Positions 1 through 6,204 of a DNA stretch of 6,552 bases are shown piece after piece. The position numbers and the translations under genes were made by a program. Each line of letters starts with the position of its first letter. Position 1 is the first letter of the stretch. This stretch comes from Armatimonadota bacterium. GTDB taxonomy: Bacteria; Armatimonadota; Zipacnadia; Zipacnadales; UBA11051. The stretch covers positions 377-6,928 of the forward strand of contig DPJP01000423.1 of NCBI GenBank assembly GCA_003542955.1, in the 5' to 3' direction. Under the pieces are notes generated by a model, which saw only the letters and a program-made list of their open reading frames with translations, made no database searches and had not been told where the DNA came from.

Positions 1-1304
1 GCGCGGCGGTCTGGGAAGGCCAGCTTCGCCGCCATTGCGCCCGGCACGCCGTAGCCGATCACGCCGCTGGCGCCGCAGGTCAGGAGTGCGTCCGGGTATC
101 GGCTGCGCAGCAGAGTCATGTGCGCCCACTGGCCGATGTTTCCGCCATCGACGACGAAGATGGTGTCATCGGTGATGCAGGCGCCAAGCGCGTTGACGAC
201 GTCGTAGCCAACCATCGCGCCGGGCTCTGTCCGGGGACGAGCCTCCCACGCGGAGTAAAACTCCGCATGCATCTGCCTCGCCTCGGCGAGCCAGGCGTCG
301 TGACCATCGCCCGAGTAGGCGGCCGCAAGCTGACCGAAGACGGTGCCGGGATCACCGAGCAGCGCGACATCGGGCTCGACGGCTTGGTGGAGTTGGCCGG
401 CGTCGACATCAATGCGGACAACCTTGAGGTCATCGCGCAGCGGTGGGCGGTCAAGGTAGCGCGTACGGTAGTCGACGGCGGCGCCTGCGATGATCATCAG
501 GTCCGCGTTCGGCTGCAGTTCGGGCTCGCCACTGGCGGCGCCGATCACCCCCATGAACAGGCCGGATGGCTGGTTGATCACCCCGCGATCCCATATCGGT
601 GTGACGATGGGTATGCCGGCTTTCTCGGCAAACGCCAGGAGTTGCCTGCCACCATCGGCATAGAAGACTCCGCTGCCGGCGACGATGAGCGGCTTCTCTG
701 CCTGCGCGATGAGCATGGCGGCCTCGGCGACGGCATTGGCATCCGCGGCGGCGGTGTTGAGAGCGCTACCGCGGGTACCGAGCACCGGCATCGGCGCCGA
801 GAGGTCGAACTCGCCGGCGAGGGCGTCCTTGGGGATGGTCAGGTGTACCGGCCCCGGGCGGCCGGAGGTGGCGGCCGCGATGGCTTCATGGAGCGCCTGC
901 GGGATGCGCCGGGCTTCGGTCACAAGCTCAGTGTACTTGCACAGCGGCTCGGCGAGGGCGATGTGGTCGCAATCCTGGAAGCCCCCGCGACGCATCTCGT
1001 GCGATGGGCTGTGGCCGGTGATGAGCAGGAAGGGAGCACCGTCGAACCAGGCATTCATCAGGCCTGCGGTGGCGTTCACGTGCGCTATGGCGCTGGAGAC
1101 GACGCAGACGCCGATCTTGCGGGTGAGCTTGGCGTATGCCTCCGCGAGGTAGCTTGCGGCCTGCTCGTTGCGGGTGTCGACCATCCGCAGACGGGCCTCG
1201 TGGGCAGAGGTGATGATGGCTTCGGTGCCGTTGCCGCAGAGGATCGAGATGAACTCGACACCGCGGTCCTGCAGGCCTTTGATGAGGGCGTCTGCTCCGT
1301 TCAT
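1..1304 (-). CDS. Thiamine-diphosphate-dependent enzyme, acetolactate synthase superfamily (3' end outside window)
   Basis: The minus strand encodes 434 codons without a stop and continues past base 1. Visible domains are an N-terminal pyrimidine-binding domain (about residues 1-165), a central domain (about 185-330) and the start of the C-terminal PP domain (about 365 onward). Glu47 in NEQAA matches the catalytic ThDP-activating glutamate, and GGFQDCD (107-113) matches the family's FQE/D segment. VVDGGNIGQW (384-393) and GYGVPGAMAAKLAFPDRR (417-434) match the region just before the GDG...N diphosphate-binding motif, which would lie outside the window. The ALS motif TSGPGATN is replaced by SSAIAHVN (70-77). 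Such enzymes form or break C-C bonds beside a carbonyl in the cytosol. ATG at 1304 is preferred because GGAGGT lies 4 bases upstream; an in-frame ATG at 1316 lacks a good site. It is the last visible gene of the operon, 71 bases after the TIM-barrel gene. The superfamily is secure; the reaction is not. IolD-like hydrolase, acetolactate synthase-like or decarboxylase activity are all possible. Confidence 0.9.
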   Translation of the reverse strand, partial: MNGADALIKGLQDRGVEFISILCGNGTEAIITSAHEARLRMVDTRNEQAASYLAEAYAKLTRKIGVCVVSSAIAHVNATAGLMNAWFDGAPFLLITGHSPSHEMRRGGFQDCDHIALAEPLCKYTELVTEARRIPQALHEAIAAATSGRPGPVHLTIPKDALAGEFDLSAPMPVLGTRGSALNTAAADANAVAEAAMLIAQAEKPLIVAGSGVFYADGGRQLLAFAEKAGIPIVTPIWDRGVINQPSGLFMGVIGAASGEPELQPNADLMIIAGAAVDYRTRYLDRPPLRDDLKVVRIDVDAGQLHQAVEPDVALLGDPGTVFGQLAAAYSGDGHDAWLAEARQMHAEFYSAWEARPRTEPGAMVGYDVVNALGACITDDTIFVVDGGNIGQWAHMTLLRSRYPDALLTCGASGVIGYGVPGAMAAKLAFPDRR

Positions 1305-1308
1305 GTGG

Positions 1309-1314
1309 ACCTCC
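1309..1314 (-). promoter_or_regulatory. Shine-Dalgarno site setting the ThDP-enzyme start
   Basis: GGAGGT on the minus strand ends 4 bases before the ATG at 1304. It overlaps the GAG-GTC codons that would follow the alternative ATG at 1316, so it supports 1304 and argues against the longer form. Confidence 0.7.
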
Positions 1315-1375
1315 ATCGTGGCATCGGGGATGTCGGTGTCCGGCCTCACCCCCGGCGGAACGCATGCGCAGCCCT

Positions 1376-2140
1376 CTACGCGTTGTTGACCCACTCGTGA
1401 TAGAGAATGCTGTAGATCTGGATGATGCGCTCGGCGTCAGTGCTCGGCGTATCAGACTCGACAGAGCAGTAGCCCGTATAGCCGATGCTCTTGAGCCATG
1501 AGATCATCATCTTGTACGGGTAGATGTTCTCCAACTCGTGCATGTGGACGTGGCGCAGATACGGCATGCAGGGCTCGAGGAACTGGCCGATCGAGCCGTA
1601 CTTGATCTCGGACGTGTTGCAGTTGTAGACGATGCCGACGCGGACGTGGTCGGCGATCTCAACGGCGCGCACGGTGTACTCCCAGTACGAGAAATGGCCG
1701 TGCAGCTCCAGGTTGACATCCACGCCCGAGGGCTCGGCATGCTCGGCGATCTCACGAAGCGCGTTGCCGACGTTCTCGATGACTTCGTCCTTGTCGGAGC
1801 CCTCGGGGAAGGCATTGCCGAACACACGGATGCGGGGGCAGCCGATGGATGCGGCCAGGTCGATGTAGGCTTTGGCGTCGTCGATGTGCTTCTGGCGGAC
1901 TGCGGGGTCAAGGTCCTCGAAGCGGCAGCTTGTGCCGATGCCGGCGGCCTCGACGCGGCTGGCATCGAGCTTCGCCTTGATCTCGGCGCGCTGCTCGGGT
2001 GTGGCATCCAGCTCGACGCCGTGCGGGCCGACGCCGGCACGGAACTCGATGCCATCGTATCCGTAGGCCTCGGTGACCCGGATCAACTCATCAAGTGACA
2101 TGTCCTTGCCCAGGTTGTAGGTGAGCAGGCAGAGCTTCAT
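1376..2140 (-). CDS. Xylose-isomerase-like TIM-barrel protein, sugar (phosphate) isomerase/epimerase family, copy 2
   Basis: A 254-residue protein with the size and pattern of the AP-endonuclease-2/xylose-isomerase-like TIM-barrel family, which includes IolE, IolI, hydroxypyruvate isomerase and ketose 3-epimerases. Segments in order are YGYDGIEFRA (26-35, strand 2 with Glu32), RIRVFGNAF (103-111), NLELHGHFS (143-151, candidate metal ligand Glu145), VGIVYNCN (168-175), YLRHVHMHEL (194-203, candidate His ligand) and YCSVESD (224-230, candidate Glu228). The Asp usual at the end of strand 6 appears as Asn in YNCN. It is about 55-60% identical (hand-counted) to the gene immediately upstream, so the pair is a tandem duplication. 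The start is ATG, with AGAGGA about 10 bases upstream, and the gap to the upstream copy is 44 bases. Likely role: isomerisation, epimerisation or dehydration of a keto-sugar or keto-cyclitol in the cytosol. The substrate is unknown. Confidence 0.9.
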   Translation of the reverse strand: MKLCLLTYNLGKDMSLDELIRVTEAYGYDGIEFRAGVGPHGVELDATPEQRAEIKAKLDASRVEAAGIGTSCRFEDLDPAVRQKHIDDAKAYIDLAASIGCPRIRVFGNAFPEGSDKDEVIENVGNALREIAEHAEPSGVDVNLELHGHFSYWEYTVRAVEIADHVRVGIVYNCNTSEIKYGSIGQFLEPCMPYLRHVHMHELENIYPYKMMISWLKSIGYTGYCSVESDTPSTDAERIIQIYSILYHEWVNNA

Positions 2141-2184
2141 CAGACAGCGTCCTCTCTGTTGTAGCGGTCGTTACGGCCGGACGA

Positions 2185-2952
2185 TCAGCTATTCCAGTAC
2201 ATCCACTCGAACAGACGAGCGTAGAGTGCAATCACGCGCTCGGGGTCCTCACTGCCCCCGGCCTCGAGCGACATGTATTCGGCGTATCCCATGTTGCGGA
2301 GGATCCTGAACAGCTCCGGGTACGGGTACTTGGGATCCTCGAGGTTGTGCAGATGGATGTGGCGCAGATAGGGCGCCACGGGATTGAGGAAGGTCGAGAT
2401 GGGTCCCCACTTCGTCTCGCGCGGGTCGCAGTTGTACACAATGCCGATGCGGTCGTGATTGGCCAGTTGAACCGCGCGTAGCGTGTACTCCCAGTAGTAG
2501 AAGTCCCCGTGCATCTCGAGGTTGCAGTCGACGCCGGTGCCCTCGGCATGCTCTGCGATCTGTGCCAGACAGGCTCCTACGTTCTCGATGACCTGGTCTT
2601 TGTCCGAGCCGGGCGGGAATGCGTTGCCGAACACGCGCACACGGGGCGCGCCGACCTCGACGGCGAGGTCGATGAACTGCTTCGCGATGTCGACCTGCTC
2701 CTGTCGCTCGGAGGCCTCGGCGGACTCGAAGCGGCAGCTTGTCGAGATTCCAGAGAGGTTGACGGGGCTCTCTTCGAACTTCGCTTTGATCTCGGCACGC
2801 TGGGCTGGAGTGGTGTCCAGCTCGACGCCGTGGCCGTGGTTGAGTTGGGCCCGGCACTCGATGCCCTTGTAGCCGTACTTGGAGCAGACGGTCAGCAGCT
2901 CATCGAGACTCATCCCGATGCCCAACTGGTAGGTCAACAGACTCAGCTTCAC
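2185..2952 (-). CDS. Xylose-isomerase-like TIM-barrel protein, sugar (phosphate) isomerase/epimerase family, copy 1
   Basis: A 255-residue paralogue of the following gene, with the same order of motifs: YGYKGIECRA (26-35), RVRVFGNAF (104-112), NLEMHGDFY (144-152, candidate ligand Glu146), IGIVYNCD (169-176), YLRHIHLHNLED (195-206) and YMSLEAG (226-232, candidate Glu230). The two copies diverge most after about residue 206, and at single residues near the presumed metal site (YNCD here, YNCN in copy 2). The reading frame begins with GTG at 2952; GGAGG lies 9 bases upstream, and the residues that follow (KLSLLTYQL) align from the first position with copy 2, which supports this start. It follows the PIG-L gene by 42 bases in the same orientation. 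By family it should be a divalent-metal-dependent isomerase, epimerase or dehydratase acting on a sugar-like ketone. Whether the two copies act on successive intermediates or form a hetero-oligomer is open. Confidence 0.9.
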   Translation of the reverse strand: MKLSLLTYQLGIGMSLDELLTVCSKYGYKGIECRAQLNHGHGVELDTTPAQRAEIKAKFEESPVNLSGISTSCRFESAEASERQEQVDIAKQFIDLAVEVGAPRVRVFGNAFPPGSDKDQVIENVGACLAQIAEHAEGTGVDCNLEMHGDFYYWEYTLRAVQLANHDRIGIVYNCDPRETKWGPISTFLNPVAPYLRHIHLHNLEDPKYPYPELFRILRNMGYAEYMSLEAGGSEDPERVIALYARLFEWMYWNS

Positions 2953-2961
2953 GTGTCATCG

Positions 2962-2966
2962 CCTCC
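2962..2966 (-). promoter_or_regulatory. Shine-Dalgarno site for the GTG-started TIM-barrel gene
   Basis: GGAGG on the minus strand lies 9 bases before the GTG at 2952. A nearby ATG (in GGCGATGACAC) is out of frame, so GTG is the supported start. Confidence 0.6.
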
Positions 2967-2994
2967 AGGGTCGATGCAGCTCTTCCGGCGCGCG

Positions 2995-3828
2995 CTACTG
3001 CCGTGGCAGGAAGGGGAATAGTTGCCGGATGTCGTCCTCCGACGGCTTGCGTCCGTACTCAGAGATCATGAATACCTCCGCAGCCTGCACCCCGGCCGAA
3101 TGGTCGGGGCCGTAGAGGGCTGCGAGCTTCTCGCGGCTGCGCTCGGCGGTGTTGCCGAAGCGTTTGCGCATTCTGGTCCCCAGCCATTCGCGGCGCTCGG
3201 CAGCGCCATCTGGGACCTCATCGAGCACCCCATCAGCCCAGGGCAGCCACTCGTACACCTGTGACACGTGACAGGCCACCATGTCTATCTTCCGCTCGAG
3301 GACCTCTTCAATATCGATGGCGACATCGATGCGGAATGGCGCCGGGTCCGTGAAGGCATCCTCGGTGTAGAGCAGCACCGGGGTCTGGTGCATCGGCTCT
3401 GTCAGGGCCACCATGTTGGGCACGAGGCAGATATAGATGGCATCATGGACGAGCTGGCCGACGGCACGATGGTCCGGATGATAGTCGTTGGCGCGGTGAC
3501 ATACCACGACGTCGGGGACGAACTCGCGAATGGCGCGGATGACCATCTTCCGCGTGGGGATGTCGGGCACGAGTTCGCCGTTGTGGATGTCGAAGACCTC
3601 GTACTCGATGTCGGCGACTGCCGCGGCGGCCTGCGTCTCCTCGAAGCGCCTGCGGGCGAGCGCTCCCCCGCCGATGCTGTAGTGGCCGGTGTCGCCGTTG
3701 GTGACCGAGATGAACTTGACCACATGCCCGAGGCGGCGGTAGAGCATCGCGCAGCCGCCGACGCGCAGGTCGGAGTCATCCGGGTGCGCGCCGAAAACGA
3801 GTATGCGGAGTGTCTCTGCTTCAGCCAT
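2995..3828 (-). CDS. PIG-L/LmbE family metal-dependent deacetylase
   Basis: A 277-residue protein, normal length for PIG-L deacetylases, which remove N-acetyl groups from amino sugars and related molecules using zinc (examples MshB, BshB, LmbE). The N-terminal strand leads into GAHPDDSD (13-20). By comparison with MshB, His15 and Asp18 are metal ligands and Asp17 is the general base. The second motif, YHPDHRAVG (116-124), supplies His117 and the third ligand His120. The position after HPDDx is usually Glu; here it is Asp20. RRRFEET (59-65) matches the family's conserved Arg/Glu helix. No signal peptide is visible, so it should act in the cytosol. The ATG follows the creatininase-type gene by 12 bases, and its AGGAGG site overlaps that gene's stop codon, suggesting coupled translation. 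Its presence in a sugar-type operon suggests that an acylated or amino-sugar intermediate is processed; this is an inference. Confidence 0.92.
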   Translation of the reverse strand: MAEAETLRILVFGAHPDDSDLRVGGCAMLYRRLGHVVKFISVTNGDTGHYSIGGGALARRRFEETQAAAAVADIEYEVFDIHNGELVPDIPTRKMVIRAIREFVPDVVVCHRANDYHPDHRAVGQLVHDAIYICLVPNMVALTEPMHQTPVLLYTEDAFTDPAPFRIDVAIDIEEVLERKIDMVACHVSQVYEWLPWADGVLDEVPDGAAERREWLGTRMRKRFGNTAERSREKLAALYGPDHSAGVQAAEVFMISEYGRKPSEDDIRQLFPFLPRQ

Positions 3829-3836
3829 TGGCAGCG

Positions 3837-3842
3837 CCTCCT
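3837..3842 (-). promoter_or_regulatory. Shine-Dalgarno site overlapping the upstream stop codon
   Basis: AGGAGG on the minus strand overlaps the TAG stop (3843-3841) of the creatininase-type gene and lies 8 bases before the PIG-L ATG at 3828. This arrangement favours translational coupling and fixes the PIG-L start. Confidence 0.75.
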
Positions 3843-4638
3843 AACCGGCCTCCATCGTACGGATCAGCTCGACGAGGCTGTCGACGGCTTCCTTCGCCAG
3901 GCTCTCGCCGAGTTCGACCGTCGCCAGGGAAGGGTCTCCCATCACGCCGACCTCTATCTCGGGGTTCTGGGCCACCCGCTGGACGACCGCGGGGTGATCG
4001 ACGGGCCTGGAGAACACCTGATATGCGTCGGGGTTGTCGCGCATCATGTTGAGGATGTCGGCGCGGTCGGTGGTCATCTCGTCGAGGTACACATCATCGG
4101 GCGCCCAGTAGAGCATCAGTGCAGTCTCGAACTCGCCCGCGTGGTAGTCCTTCTTCTGGGTGTACATGTTGATGAAACCATCGCACAGCTCCGCGAAATT
4201 GTGAACCGCCACCCTCCTGTCGGCGTAGCAGGCATGGTCGCGGACGAAGTGGGAGGCTCCGAGGCGGACTGCCTCGAGGTTCTCCGAGCCTCCGTGTCCG
4301 AGTGTGATGATCAGGTTCTGAAGGCCGTGGAAGGCGAGGGAGCGCAGTATCTCGGTGATCATCATCGAGACGACGTTGAGGTTGATGTTGATGGTCCCGG
4401 GTAGTTCGCCACCGGAGAACGTGTAAGGCAGGAGTGGCGCGACGAAGGAGCCCGTTTGCTCGGCGGCACGGACGCAGACCTGCCAGGCGGTGTGATTGTC
4501 GGTGTCGGTGCTCAGGTGGTAACCGTGCTGCTCGGTACAGCCGATCGGGATGAGGACCGTCCTGGTGCTCTTGAGGCCCTCCCGGATCTGCTTGACTGTC
4601 ATCCTCTGCCAGATCTTGGCGTTGCTCATACAACTCAT
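3841..4638 (-). CDS. Creatininase-family metal-dependent amidohydrolase
   Basis: A 265-residue protein, typical in length for creatininase-fold hydrolases (creatinine amidohydrolase, ArfB formamide hydrolase, MftE peptidase and, from memory, the inositol-pathway hydrolase IolN). PIGCTEQHGYHLSTDTD (31-47) matches the PxGsxEqHGpHLPlxTD signature, with metal ligands Glu36, His38 and Asp47. TLGHGGSEN (112-120) corresponds to NGHGGN, with Asn replaced by Leu before Gly-His115. DYHAGEFETALML (164-176) matches HAGexETS. These residues indicate an intact metal site. The family cleaves C-N bonds in cyclic amides, or other ring bonds. It is the first gene of the five-gene run. ATG at 4638 is the most upstream start after the in-frame TGA at 4696-4698; a second in-frame ATG lies at 4629. 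Neither has a strong ribosome site, so the exact start is uncertain by three residues. The substrate is not readable; an inositol-type diketone or an amide are both plausible. Confidence 0.9.
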   Translation of the reverse strand: MSCMSNAKIWQRMTVKQIREGLKSTRTVLIPIGCTEQHGYHLSTDTDNHTAWQVCVRAAEQTGSFVAPLLPYTFSGGELPGTININLNVVSMMITEILRSLAFHGLQNLIITLGHGGSENLEAVRLGASHFVRDHACYADRRVAVHNFAELCDGFINMYTQKKDYHAGEFETALMLYWAPDDVYLDEMTTDRADILNMMRDNPDAYQVFSRPVDHPAVVQRVAQNPEIEVGVMGDPSLATVELGESLAKEAVDSLVELIRTMEAG

Positions 4639-4861
4639 CCCAGTTCGATTGGTGCGGACCGCGGTTGGCGGCCCGGGTACGGTGTCTGTGGTGGTTCACC
4701 ACGGCATCGGAGGGGACCTCTTGAGGCAAGAGAATCGGGCCGTGCGACGGCGACATCACGCCGGGCGGCCGGTCGAGGAACGCGAGGTACGCTCGGTTGA
4801 GGCGAAACAGCACCCCCGGTGTGAGGGTGCTGTCGAGATGCATTCGGCGACGGCGGGTCAC
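4639..4861. other. Intergenic gap between oxidoreductase and creatininase-type gene
   Basis: This 223-base stretch separates two minus-strand genes. It contains the terminator-like hairpin at 4808-4832 and a small inverted repeat, GTGGT-N5-ACCAC (minus strand, about 4689-4703). No convincing -35/-10 pair was found reading towards the creatininase-type gene. Whether the five-gene run has its own promoter here or depends on read-through from upstream is undecided. Confidence 0.5.
4808..4832 (-). terminator. Terminator-like hairpin after the oxidoreductase gene
   Basis: On the minus strand CAGCACCC and GGGTGCTG form a perfect 8-base-pair stem around a 9-base loop, followed immediately by TTT then CGCC. 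It lies 29 bases past the oxidoreductase stop codon. Position and stem are right for an intrinsic terminator, but the T tract is only three bases, so termination may be partial or the hairpin may mainly protect the mRNA 3' end. Confidence 0.55.
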
Positions 4862-5905
4862 TCAGGTGAAGGAGACCATGCGCCCGGTTTCCGATGATTC
4901 GTACGTCTTGATGATAACCTCGACGGCGCGGCGGGCTTCACGGCCCGAGAGCCTCGGTTCGCGGCCCTCCTCGATGGCTGCGAGCACATCGCCAATCTGC
5001 TCTGTGTGTGCCTGGACGGCCTCCCCGAGCATCCCCTGCCTGGGGTCCGAGGAGCCCCCGACGTCGCCGGCGGTCGGATTGTACTCGATCTCGTCGCCCT
5101 CGACCTCCCAGAGCTTGATCTGGTCGCCGACGACCACGCAGTTGCCCTTTGTGCCGTGAATCTCGAGTACACCGGGGTGGCCTTTGTAGGTGCAGGTAGT
5201 GCCCTGGATCATGCCAAGGGCTCCGGAGTCGAACTTGAGGGTGGCGATTCCGCAGTCCTCGACCTCGATGGTGTCGTGAGCGAGTGCGTCGACGAAGCCG
5301 CCGAGCATCCGGACCTTGCCCATGATCCAGATGAGCAGGTCGATGAAGTGGATCGACTGGTTCATCAGGGCGCCGCCGCCGTCGAGTGCTCTGGTGCCGT
5401 GCCAGCCGTCGCTGTAGTACTCGTCGCTGCGGTACCAGGGGACAATTGCGTTGCCGTAGAGCAGCTTGCCGAGCTTGCCGCTCTGGGCGGCGCTTTTCAC
5501 GCGCTTGTAGACGGAGTAACCGCGGAGCTGGTGCGTGGCGGCGCACTTCACGCCGTTGCCGTCACAGGCGTCGATGAGCGCATCAATGCGCTCGAGGGTG
5601 ATATCGATAGGCTTGGTGCAGATGACATGCTTGCCGGCCTCGGCGCACTGGATTCCGAGCCTGGCATGGAGGCCACTGGGAACGACGATGTTACAGACGT
5701 CGATTCGGTCGTCTTCGAGCATCTGCGCCAGGTCTGTGTAGTACTCGCACCCGTACTTCTCGGCCTTTGCGGCGGCGGCCTGCTCGACTTTGTCGCAGAC
5801 GGCGACGATCTTGCCGTTGGGCAGAGCGCCGATAGCGTCCAGATGGGTGTCAGATATCACGCCGCATCCGACAACGCCGAATCCGTAGGTTCTCTGCTGG
5901 GTCAT
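4862..5905 (-). CDS. Gfo/Idh/MocA family NAD(P)-dependent oxidoreductase
   Basis: A 347-residue protein of normal family length. The N-terminal Rossmann domain has FGVVGCGVIS (9-18, nucleotide-binding GxG loop) and IVAVCD (33-38, with Asp38 at the end of strand 2, favouring NAD). The usual EKP motif appears as CTKP (96-99): the catalytic Lys98 is kept, but Glu is Thr. The C-terminal domain carries GGGALMNQSIHFIDLLIW (176-193), where His186 and Asp189 match the conserved catalytic and substrate-binding residues. The family oxidises or reduces a hydroxyl/keto group on sugars and cyclitols; inositol 2-dehydrogenase IolG is a member. The frame stays open to 6073, but the start is placed at the ATG at 5905. 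There GGGAGGAG lies 7 bases upstream and the Rossmann fold begins directly after; the upstream extension is proline- and arginine-rich and overlaps the promoter region. It is divergent from the aldehyde dehydrogenase gene and followed by a terminator-like hairpin. Confidence 0.93.
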   Translation of the reverse strand: MTQQRTYGFGVVGCGVISDTHLDAIGALPNGKIVAVCDKVEQAAAAKAEKYGCEYYTDLAQMLEDDRIDVCNIVVPSGLHARLGIQCAEAGKHVICTKPIDITLERIDALIDACDGNGVKCAATHQLRGYSVYKRVKSAAQSGKLGKLLYGNAIVPWYRSDEYYSDGWHGTRALDGGGALMNQSIHFIDLLIWIMGKVRMLGGFVDALAHDTIEVEDCGIATLKFDSGALGMIQGTTCTYKGHPGVLEIHGTKGNCVVVGDQIKLWEVEGDEIEYNPTAGDVGGSSDPRQGMLGEAVQAHTEQIGDVLAAIEEGREPRLSGREARRAVEVIIKTYESSETGRMVSFT

Positions 5906-5967
5906 TGCGGGTCTCCTCCCCGTCCCGGAGGTGGACTTCACCGGGTAGACTGGCGGGAACCACGCGG

Positions 5968-6011
5968 GCCGTGGCGAAGGCGGTCCAGGCCGGGAACAGG
6001 CGCGCCACGGC
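5968..6011 (-). repeat. Inverted repeat in the oxidoreductase 5' leader
   Basis: Arms at 5968-5976 (GCCGTGGCG) and 6003-6011 (CGCCACGGC) are perfectly complementary over 9 bases, with a 26-base interval. If minus-strand transcription starts near 6021, as the promoter predicts, the structure would form within the first part of the leader RNA, well upstream of the ribosome site at 5913-5920. It could be a leader RNA stem or a DNA-binding site. It matches no riboswitch class I can recognise. In GC-rich DNA a chance occurrence is possible. Confidence 0.4.
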
Positions 6012-6023
6012 TGCCGGCGGGGC

Positions 6024-6052
6024 TGTAAATATAGCAGATTGTGGGCTATAAT
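6024..6052 (+). promoter_or_regulatory. Predicted promoter for the aldehyde dehydrogenase gene
   Basis: A perfect TATAAT -10 element lies at 6047-6052. At 17-base spacing the -35 position holds TGTAAA (6024-6029), which matches TTGACA at only three of six positions. The AT-rich patch stands out in GC-rich surroundings. Transcription would begin near 6059 and give a leader of about 146 bases. A weak -35 element often goes with activator dependence, but that is inferred. Confidence 0.55.
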
Positions 6053-6056
6053 GCAA
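6028..6056 (-). promoter_or_regulatory. Predicted promoter for the oxidoreductase gene, overlapping the divergent one
   Basis: Reading the minus strand, TTGCAT (6056-6051) and TATATT (6033-6028) are separated by 17 bases. The -10 matches five of six consensus positions and the -35 three of six. Transcription would begin near 6021, about 115 bases before the start codon. The element almost completely overlaps the plus-strand promoter, so polymerase could occupy only one direction at a time. Confidence 0.5.
6030..6050. repeat. Inverted repeat between the divergent -10 elements, candidate operator
   Basis: TATAGC (6030-6035) and GCTATA (6045-6050) are perfect 6-base inverted arms around a 9-base spacer. 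The site lies inside both predicted promoters, touching each -10 element, which is where a repressor would block both genes. Part of the symmetry may simply reflect two -10 boxes facing each other. No regulator gene is visible in the window. Confidence 0.4.
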
Positions 6057-6204
6057 ACTGCCGACAGCGCCAATGGGGGCGTGCCGAGAGCGCGTGAGCG
6101 GGTGAAGAAGGTCTTCCCGGCCGCGCAGTGAACTATGTGCTTTCACTCTGCCACCATGCCCGGATGGGTCGGCGTGAGGCCGGGAGGCCACGGAGGGTTA
6201 CCTG

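Noticed and set aside
120..1400. Long plus-strand open frame of 426 codons
   Set aside because: It lies exactly antisense to the ThDP-enzyme gene, whose minus-strand translation shows clear family motifs. The plus-strand translation resembles no known fold, and such shadows are usual in GC-rich codon-biased genes.
3268..4404. Plus-strand open frame of 378 codons
   Set aside because: It spans antisense across both the PIG-L and creatininase-type genes and their junction, with no recognisable domain.
4094..4861. Minus-strand open frame of 255 codons covering the intergenic gap
   Set aside because: It overlaps most of the creatininase-type gene in another frame and its translation is Arg/Pro/His-rich without motifs; the gap portion alone shows no coding character.
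5006..6028. Plus-strand open frame of 340 codons
   Set aside because: It is antisense to the oxidoreductase and its leader, valine/alanine/aspartate-rich in the manner of a mirrored frame, with no ribosome site or domain.
5906..6073. N-terminal extension of the oxidoreductase by 56 residues
   Set aside because: The extension runs through the predicted promoter, has no family similarity, and the ATG at 5905 has a strong ribosome site directly before the Rossmann fold.
6135..6204. Possible short upstream reading frame in the aldehyde dehydrogenase leader
   Set aside because: An ATG at 6135 opens a frame that runs into the gene out of phase, with no ribosome site and no plausible leader peptide.
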